A stretch of 46,044 nt of DNA from CAZOAR01 sp964577985 (lineage in GTDB: Bacteria; Gemmatimonadota; CAZMKB01; CAZNLH01), in assembly GCA_964577985.1 (NCBI GenBank), contig CAZOAR010000022.1:1-46044 (forward strand). The letters are read 5' to 3'. How positions within the stretch are numbered: position 1 is the stretch's first letter; every line of letters starts with the position of its first letter. The notes below the pieces were generated by a model that was not told the DNA's origin, ran no database searches, and saw nothing but the letters and a program-made list of their open reading frames with translations. A program made the translations under genes and the position numbers. Positions 41,269 through 46,044 of the stretch are shown here, one piece after another.

Positions 41269-42303
41269 ATGAATGACATCACCAGCGACCCGGATGGATG
41301 CCGCCCCGCACTGCTCTTCGAGCGGCTCGAGGATGGGGGGGTGAGATGCAATCTCTGCGGTCACAGGTGCGTGATCGGCCGTGGGAAGCTCGGTGTATGC
41401 GGTGTGAGAAAGAACGTGGATGGCGAGCTCAAGACGCTCGTCTACGGCAAGATCTGCTCCGCCAACGTAGACCCGATCGAGAAGAAACCTCTCTTCCATT
41501 TCCTGCCGGGAAGCCGGTCACTGTCGGTCGCGACGGTGGGATGTAACTTCCACTGTGATTTCTGCCAGAACCACGATGTGTCGCAATACCCGCGTGACGT
41601 CGGCGGGATAATGGGCGATCCCGTAACCCCTGAGGAGTTGGTCGCCACTGCCGCGGGGCAGGGTTGCGAGAGCATATCATACACGTACACCGAGCCTACC
41701 ATCTTCTTCGAATACGCCCTCGAGTCGTCGCGCCTGGCCGCGGGAGACGGTATCAGAAATGTCTTCGTAACGAACGGCTACATGACTCCGGAGGCGATCG
41801 AGCTAATCGCGCCATATCTCCACGCCGCCAATGTCGACTTCAAATCAGCAGACAGACAGACATACTCGAAGATTATGGGGGCTGACCAGACGGTGGTGAT
41901 GGAATCGCTCAAGTTGTTGAAAGAGGCAGGAGTGTGGCTCGAGGTAACGACGCTGATCATCCCGGGTATGAACGACAGTCCGGCGGGACTCAAGACGATT
42001 GCTGAATACATATGCGGTCTCGATCCCGGGATCCCATGGCATGTAAGCCGGTTCCACCCGCAGTACCGGATGAGCGACCGGCCCGTGACACCGCTCGATA
42101 CGCTCAGGTCCGCGGTAGAGATCGGCAGAGGAGCCGGTCTGCTACATGTCTACTGTGGCAACGTCCCCGGGGAGGGCGAGAGCACTTACTGCCACAACTG
42201 TGACAGACTCCTGATAGACAGGAGGGGCTTCACGGTCCTCAGGAATGATCTTGAAGGGGGCGCCTGCCCTGATTGCCTGACCGATGTAGCCGGGGTATGG
42301 TAG
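41269..42303 (+). CDS. amrS: AmmeMemoRadiSam-system radical SAM enzyme
   Basis: 344-aa radical SAM protein of the AmrS (formerly PFL-activating-enzyme-like) family. Cys motif GCNFHCDFCQN holds the CxxxCxxC that binds the [4Fe-4S] cluster. Further landmarks: RCNLCGHRCVIG, GKLGVCGVRKN, YGKICSANVDPIEKKPLFHF, SYTYTEPTIFFEYAL, VFVTNGYMT and PWHVSRFHPQYRM. C-terminal CHNCDRLLIDR is a second cysteine pair. ATG 41269, 12 bases after porB. In other genomes AmrS occurs with AmrA and AmrB; neither is in the window. Its place right behind POR, which supplies reduced ferredoxin, may matter for its chemistry (inference). Confidence 0.9.
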   Translation: MNDITSDPDGCRPALLFERLEDGGVRCNLCGHRCVIGRGKLGVCGVRKNVDGELKTLVYGKICSANVDPIEKKPLFHFLPGSRSLSVATVGCNFHCDFCQNHDVSQYPRDVGGIMGDPVTPEELVATAAGQGCESISYTYTEPTIFFEYALESSRLAAGDGIRNVFVTNGYMTPEAIELIAPYLHAANVDFKSADRQTYSKIMGADQTVVMESLKLLKEAGVWLEVTTLIIPGMNDSPAGLKTIAEYICGLDPGIPWHVSRFHPQYRMSDRPVTPLDTLRSAVEIGRGAGLLHVYCGNVPGEGESTYCHNCDRLLIDRRGFTVLRNDLEGGACPDCLTDVAGVW

Positions 42304-42436
42304 GAGAGGCTGCGACTCATGCCGGTAAAGATGATCCGCCCTGAACGGGTGTCTCCGGGCTCTTGACAGGTGCCATAGTTCAAATCGTCTATGGGCGATT
42401 GGGCTCGTTGTTTGATCAGCCCGCCGATCAGGCGGC

Positions 42437-42690
42437 TTGAGACCAGGTATTGTCCTCTCAACCATAGTTGATGCCGGTTCACAGGGGGTGGTCTTCAAGT
42501 TCATGGCCGGTGAAGACAGGAGAAGTATCCTCACCGGGTTCACCATCAAGGGAGGAAGAGACTACACGAGGGGTGGGGAAGATCTTATGTGTCGGTTCTT
42601 CTCCGACCATCACGAGGAACTTCATAACGGAGAACGCCTCATTTGATGATTACACGGGTGGTGAAGGCGCCGGAGTCTATAACGGCTCAT
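42437..42690 (+). pseudogene. Frameshifted fragment of a parallel beta-helix repeat protein
   Basis: Two overlapping frames show one interrupted protein. The first (from 42437) reads STIVDAGSQGVVFKF and SILTGFTIKGG. The second, shifted by one base (42573 on), continues with GKILCVGSSPTITRNFIT and ENASFDDYTGGEGAGVYNGS. These are typical right-handed beta-helix (pectate-lyase-like) repeat phrases of secreted proteins. Both ends are missing; the 3' end is cut by the IS110 fragment at about 42680. No function. The gap 42304-42436 after amrS contains nothing else that I recognise. Confidence 0.6.
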
Positions 42691-42918
42691 ACCGAGCCGG
42701 TATCCGACCGTTGAAATCCTCCGATCCCTCCACCCGGACTGTTACATGAAAAGTCTCCTTGTGTACATCGATCCCTGCATTCACGACCATACCACTTGCA
42801 AAAACCGGAGAGTCCTGGTAAACTCTACTCATGACGAGCCTCCTTTGGCTAAAGGGTTCAAGGATGAGTCTAACTCACCCCAAGGAGGCTCGCAATCTAT
42901 TATAGTCTCTATAATTAG
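42677..42918 (-). mobile_element. Truncated IS110-family element (left end plus transposase N-terminus)
   Basis: Minus-strand frame 42832-42677 (51 codons) begins MSRVYQDSPVF, then AGIDVHKETFHVTV and FNGRIPARYE, the N-terminal DEDD-type RuvC-like motif of IS110 transposases, and then stops where it meets the beta-helix fragment. The rest of the transposase is gone. Upstream on the minus strand (42833-42918) is a non-coding end with two palindromes (42835-42892; CTATTATAG/CTATAATTAG at 42897-42918). In IS110-type elements the region between the left end and the gene encodes the bridge RNA; whether any is left here is open. Confidence 0.65.
42835..42892 (-). promoter_or_regulatory. Ribosome-binding-site-sequestering hairpin before the IS110 transposase
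   Basis: On the minus strand, CGAGCCTCCTTGG (42892-42880) is complementary to CCAAAGGAGGCTCG (42848-42835), apart from one extra base, and an inner TGAGT-CTA-ACTCA helix lies between. The strong Shine-Dalgarno AAAGGAGG, 6 bases before the ATG at 42832, is buried in the 3' arm. Such a fold keeps transposase from being made from transcripts that enter from outside. Confidence 0.55.
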
Positions 42919-43252
42919 ACTCGCCTCTCTTGTTGTTACGAAAGAAATGTGAAGGGGGGGCAGGTGGCTCTGCATAGCATGTGCATAGTTTCGAAGCTTT
43001 GCCTCTACCATAGATTATAATGAAATAAATTTGGGTTAAATTTAATTTTGAGGCAACTGGCGATTCAAAGACTTTTGGTATAAATATTCTCATTTTGAAC
43101 CGTCAGTTTTTCCAAGCTGAAACGACTAATAAGTTGAAAAAAGTTCGAGTTTATTCAGATGATGTTGCTTTTAAAAAAGTTGATAAAATGTGAATTATCC
43201 CGACGGATTTACGGTTAGCATTAATGTAAAAATATTTGCATGATAGGACGCC
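42919..43252. other. AT-rich junction region with a possible gene remnant
   Basis: Base composition drops sharply to AT-rich compared with the rest of the window. A plus-strand frame without a start codon is open at 43029-43193 (54 codons) and reads like the end of a protein (FEATGDSKTFGINILIL, then KVRVYSDDVAFKKVDKM, stop). I do not recognise the protein. It may be the 3' piece of a lost gene left at a junction. Confidence 0.35.
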
Positions 43253-43702
43253 ATGCCTCTTTTTCAATCTCCCGACAATTTTGCCTCGACGCGTGCAGCA
43301 TTGCATTTTTTGGCTCAATTGCTCAGTGGGGTCGCTAATGCGCACGCCATCGCACATCCTCAATTTCGGCACCTGAACCTGGCCGTACGACCTGACGGGC
43401 TTGCCACTGGAAACATTCCGCTCCCGAATGGAGGCATCGCTGCAATGCGCCTGGATGTGCAGCACAAAATTATTGTGCAATCGAGCCGCCGCTTTCATCA
43501 AGAGATTCCTTTATTGGGCAGGACCAACGCAAACGCGATTGCGAAGGAGTTCTTGGCTGCTGTTCGCGATATCTGTTTGCCGACGGACATTGATCCTTCT
43601 TTGGCGCCGGATTCTCTCGCTTACGATCCAGACAACGCCGAATCGCGGCTGCTTGAATTTGCGCATGCACTATTTGAAATAGCAAGGCCGACGCTGGTGT
43701 AA
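43253..43702 (+). CDS. Hypothetical protein, DUF5996-like
   Basis: 149-aa protein without signal peptide or membrane segment. From memory the pattern resembles DUF5996: HPQFRHLNLAVRPDGLATGNIP near the middle and SLAYDPDNAESRLLEFAHAL near the end. DUF5996 proteins are usually about twice as long, so this one is either a short relative or truncated. Function unknown. Start ATG 43253 with AGGA 4 bases before it. Arg codons are CGC/CGA/CGG types rather than the AGG/AGA common before 42 kb, which points to transfer. Confidence 0.5.
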   Translation: MPLFQSPDNFASTRAALHFLAQLLSGVANAHAIAHPQFRHLNLAVRPDGLATGNIPLPNGGIAAMRLDVQHKIIVQSSRRFHQEIPLLGRTNANAIAKEFLAAVRDICLPTDIDPSLAPDSLAYDPDNAESRLLEFAHALFEIARPTLV

Positions 43703-43765
43703 CCTGCAAACCAGATTAAAGATCGCTGACGCATCGAATTCAATACTCGGAGAGAAACCAGTAAG

Positions 43766-44629
43766 ATGATTCTTGATTATTGGCCGCTGTTTCCCATTTC
43801 CATCCTCATCGCCACGATCGCCATGTCTAGCGGCGTTGGCGGCGCGGTTTTTTTCTCACCCCTGTTCATTTTTGCCCTGAAACTGGACCCTTCCGTCGCG
43901 ATCGGCACAGCCTTGATGACCGAGCTGTTCGGCTTTAGCTCAGGATTATTCGCCTACGCCCGGCGGCGGCTTATCGATTATCGCCTTGGCTTTGCCCTGT
44001 TGATTTTTTCAGTACCGGCCGCTATCATCGGCAGTCTCAGCGCGGACGTTTTTCCGCCCATCGTCCTCAAAACCATATTTGCCGTAGGCATCGTCTTCAT
44101 CGGCGTGCAGCTCTATTTGTCCTTCAAGCGCGAGGAAAAGGAACGGCTGGACAAAGAGATTGCCGGCGATGCAAGTATAAAATATGAATCATCGCTGACC
44201 GCGCTGGACGGCACGGTTTACAATTACACCGTCTGCGAACGCGCCATGGGGCGGATCTTTGCCGCGGTAGGCGCTTTTTTCGTCGGCATCATTTCCGTGG
44301 GCCTGGCCGAGCTGCAGGAGTATCAACTGGTCGCGCGCTGCCGCGTTCCGTCGCCGGTCGCTGTGGGCACCTCAATATTTGTCGTCGTCGTCAGCGTGTT
44401 CGTTGCCTCTGCCGGCCATTTCTACCATTTTTTCACAGCAGGCGATGCCGGCGTCTGGAATCAGGTTCTTAGTCTGGCCCTGTTTACCATTCCCGGCGTT
44501 CTGCTTGGCGGCCAGATCGGACCGTTCGTGCAGGCCCGGGTCGATCCCGACAGGATGAAGGCGATCATTTCGTTTTTGTTCATCGGTATCGGTCTTTTTA
44601 TGCTGGCCAGTCTTGCGCTGTACCGCTAA
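43766..44629 (+). CDS. Sulfite exporter TauE/SafE family permease
   Basis: 287-aa integral membrane protein with about eight predicted spans. The N-terminal half begins MILDYWPLFPISILIATIAM then SSGVGGAVFFSPLFIFAL, and TALMTELFGFSSGLFAYARRRLIDYR follows, the pattern of TauE/SafE permeases. A polar loop of about 40 residues (FKREEKERLDKEIAG) joins the halves. Family members move sulfite, taurine-derived sulfur compounds or other organic anions; the substrate here cannot be told. Start ATG 43766 with GGAGAG about 10 bases before. Arg codons are almost all CGC/CGG, unlike the first 42 kb. Confidence 0.85.
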   Translation: MILDYWPLFPISILIATIAMSSGVGGAVFFSPLFIFALKLDPSVAIGTALMTELFGFSSGLFAYARRRLIDYRLGFALLIFSVPAAIIGSLSADVFPPIVLKTIFAVGIVFIGVQLYLSFKREEKERLDKEIAGDASIKYESSLTALDGTVYNYTVCERAMGRIFAAVGAFFVGIISVGLAELQEYQLVARCRVPSPVAVGTSIFVVVVSVFVASAGHFYHFFTAGDAGVWNQVLSLALFTIPGVLLGGQIGPFVQARVDPDRMKAIISFLFIGIGLFMLASLALYR

Positions 44630-44958
44630 TAAATAGAGGCAAAACGATTATGGGCAAAACAATTATTCTATGTATCTGAAAGCAAAAAACATGTCCTTGT
44701 TCGCAAGCTCCAGCCTGGGAGCCTAAAAAGGAATGCGGCTGGCACCTCGACCTCCAGTGCTGGCTTTTCGCTTTCACGAAGGGCCGGGACTACATTTTTC
44801 ACTTCAGGTTCCTGGAGTGACGTGCCGGCAGAAGCGGGTGGGCCGAACAAGAGCGCTGCACGTGACTGTGGCCACGCAGCCGTTCGGGCCAAGCCTGCCA
44901 AGTCTTTCAGGACCGCGGCGCGTGAGCGCCGGCGTTCGTCAGGCAACTGAGGAAGAGA
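44630..44958. other. Intergenic region, unexplained GC-rich segment
   Basis: 329 bases between the permease and the ADP-ribosylglycohydrolase. From about 44700 to 44950 the composition is GC-rich and several frames on both strands are open at once (for example minus 44668-44982 and a plus frame ending in SSGN at 44950), but none has a good start. It looks like a dispersed repeat or relic of a gene; I see no domain. Confidence 0.3.
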
Positions 44959-45867
44959 ATGACAAAAAGAGACAGGTTTCAAGGATGTCTACTTGGTCTT
45001 GCCTGTGGTGATGCGGTGGGAACCGCTGTGGAGTTCATGCCGCGAGGAAGTTTTCCTCCAGTGCGGGACATGATAGGAGGGGGGCCCTTTCAACTTCTTC
45101 CGGGCCAATGGACGGATGACACTTCAATGGCATTGTGTCTGGCGGATAGTTTGGTTGAGAAACGAACTCATAATCCCCAGGATCAGATGGAGCGATATTT
45201 ACGGTGGAGGGATGAAGGATACCAGAGCAGTACAGGCACTTGCTTCGATATCGGGAATACAATTGCTGATGCACTACGGCAGTTTGAAGAGACCGGAAAT
45301 CCGATAGCAGGTTCAACAGATCCCTGGTCAGCTGGCAATGGCTCGCTTATGAGGCTCGCTCCAATTCCTCTTTTCTATGCGGAAAATCCTGAAAAGGCAG
45401 AGTATTTCTCTGGTGAAAGTTCTCGAACCACACATGGTGCCGTGGAGTGTGTTGATGCTTGTCGTCTTCTTGGGTGGATACTCCTTGCTATTCTGAGGGG
45501 TGATGCGAAAGATGTATGTCTGTTCACAGAGGACACGGAATCGAAGTATTCAGCCAAAGTACAGGAAATTGCCAAGGGATCCTACCGCAACAAGACGGAC
45601 AACCAGATCAAGGGTTCGGGTTACGTTGTTGAGAGTCTTGAGGCAGCGTTGTGGTCCTTTTGGAAAACAGATTCGTATGAGGACGCGGTTCTCCGGGCTG
45701 TGAATCTGGGGGATGACGCGGACACTACCGCTGCAGTTTGTGGCCAGGTTGCCGGGGCGTACTACGGATTACGTGGAATTCCTGACAAATGGCTGTCACA
45801 GTTGGCAATGAGAGAGGAAATCCAGGCTTTAGCTGACCAACTTCATGATATAAAGGCGGTGGTTTAA
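44959..45867 (+). CDS. ADP-ribosylglycohydrolase (DraG) family protein
   Basis: 302-aa cytoplasmic hydrolase that removes ADP-ribose from proteins or small molecules with two Mg or Mn ions. Metal motifs of the family are there: GLACGDAVGTAVEF at the N-terminus, WTDDTSMALCLADS, and GDDADTTAAVCGQVAGA near the C-terminus; GNGSLMRLAPIPLFY and RTTHGAVECVDA are also typical. Start ATG 44959 with GGAAGAGA before it. No partner ADP-ribosyltransferase or macrodomain gene is seen before the window ends. The last 177 bases hold no gene I can identify. Confidence 0.9.
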   Translation: MTKRDRFQGCLLGLACGDAVGTAVEFMPRGSFPPVRDMIGGGPFQLLPGQWTDDTSMALCLADSLVEKRTHNPQDQMERYLRWRDEGYQSSTGTCFDIGNTIADALRQFEETGNPIAGSTDPWSAGNGSLMRLAPIPLFYAENPEKAEYFSGESSRTTHGAVECVDACRLLGWILLAILRGDAKDVCLFTEDTESKYSAKVQEIAKGSYRNKTDNQIKGSGYVVESLEAALWSFWKTDSYEDAVLRAVNLGDDADTTAAVCGQVAGAYYGLRGIPDKWLSQLAMREEIQALADQLHDIKAVV

Positions 45868-46044
45868 TAAGGGCTTGATCCCAACGGATTGCACGTGTCA
45901 TATCTCAGGCAAGGTCTTCTGCTGCTTGGTACAACGCCAAGTGGTTGGACAATTTAAAAAGCACAAAATAGCTAGCTTGACTTTCCGAGTTATCACATTC
46001 TTTTCGATCAGTCTTCCCTTCCTCTTCGCGAAGGCGTTCTTCTA

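Noticed and set aside
44668..44982. 104-codon minus-strand frame in the gap before the ADP-ribosylglycohydrolase
   Set aside because: Several frames are open here at once, none has a good start, and it overlaps the start of a clear gene on the other strand.
1..46044. tRNA, rRNA or CRISPR arrays
   Set aside because: I looked for clover-leaf T-arm motifs, rRNA landmarks and evenly spaced direct repeats and found none that hold up.

Overview
The window is a gene-dense, GC-rich bacterial chromosome fragment with no rRNA, no convincing tRNA and no CRISPR array. The mix of genes suggests an uncultured, probably anaerobic or microaerobic Gram-negative bacterium, perhaps of an FCB-type candidate phylum (Krumholzibacteriota/Eisenbacteria-like). 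The genes in question are a sulfatase-TPR lipoprotein, a paired M16 protease, FG-GAP and Asp-box exported proteins, pyruvate-type 2-oxoacid:ferredoxin oxidoreductase, AmrS and a plant-type glutamate-cysteine ligase. The phylum is a guess from gene content; no marker gene settles it. In the first 42 kb Arg is mostly AGG/AGA, and promoters follow a clear sigma70 pattern (TTGACA-N17/18-TATNAT) that I could place in front of several genes.

Layout. 1-16 kb: a sulfatase-superfamily/TPR lipoprotein (-) divergent from a six-PAS NarL-type histidine kinase (+), an exported Asp-box protein (+), a (-) operon of two M16 peptidases and an amidohydrolase, a previously hidden 39-codon membrane peptide overlapping trkH (+), and an exported FG-GAP repeat protein (-). 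16-22.4 kb: a palindromic GGAATGACA repeat cluster, a FadH-like flavoenzyme (-), an ABC-F ATPase (-), an orphan fliW with a sigma54-type promoter (+) and a metallo-beta-lactamase-fold hydrolase (+). 22.4-26.6 kb: a (-) operon of MBL hydrolase, M23 peptidase, galK, DUF523 and pyrE. 26.9-28.9 kb: an exported glucose/sorbosone dehydrogenase-like protein and the internally deleted remains of a radical SAM gene.

29.0-42.3 kb is an unbroken run of 14 (+) genes with short gaps or 4-bp overlaps: moaE, cobO, pepA, an MBL hydrolase, iscS, iscU, a RibD-C reductase, nadA, glutamate-cysteine ligase, porG, a GltD/PorD fusion, porA, porB and amrS. The theme is cofactors and oxygen-sensitive chemistry. IscS/IscU would supply Fe-S clusters to NadA, the POR complex and AmrS; MoaE, CobO, the reductase and NadA make cofactors; the ligase makes gamma-glutamylcysteine. 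The most unusual protein is the POR delta subunit. It carries a GltD-like FAD module that appears to have lost its NAD(P)H domain.

42.3-46.0 kb is different: a frameshifted beta-helix gene fragment abuts a truncated IS110-type transposase whose ribosome-binding site is locked in a hairpin. After that comes an AT-rich stretch, then a DUF5996-like gene, a TauE/SafE permease and an ADP-ribosylglycohydrolase with different codon habits. This end looks like acquired DNA or an assembly junction.
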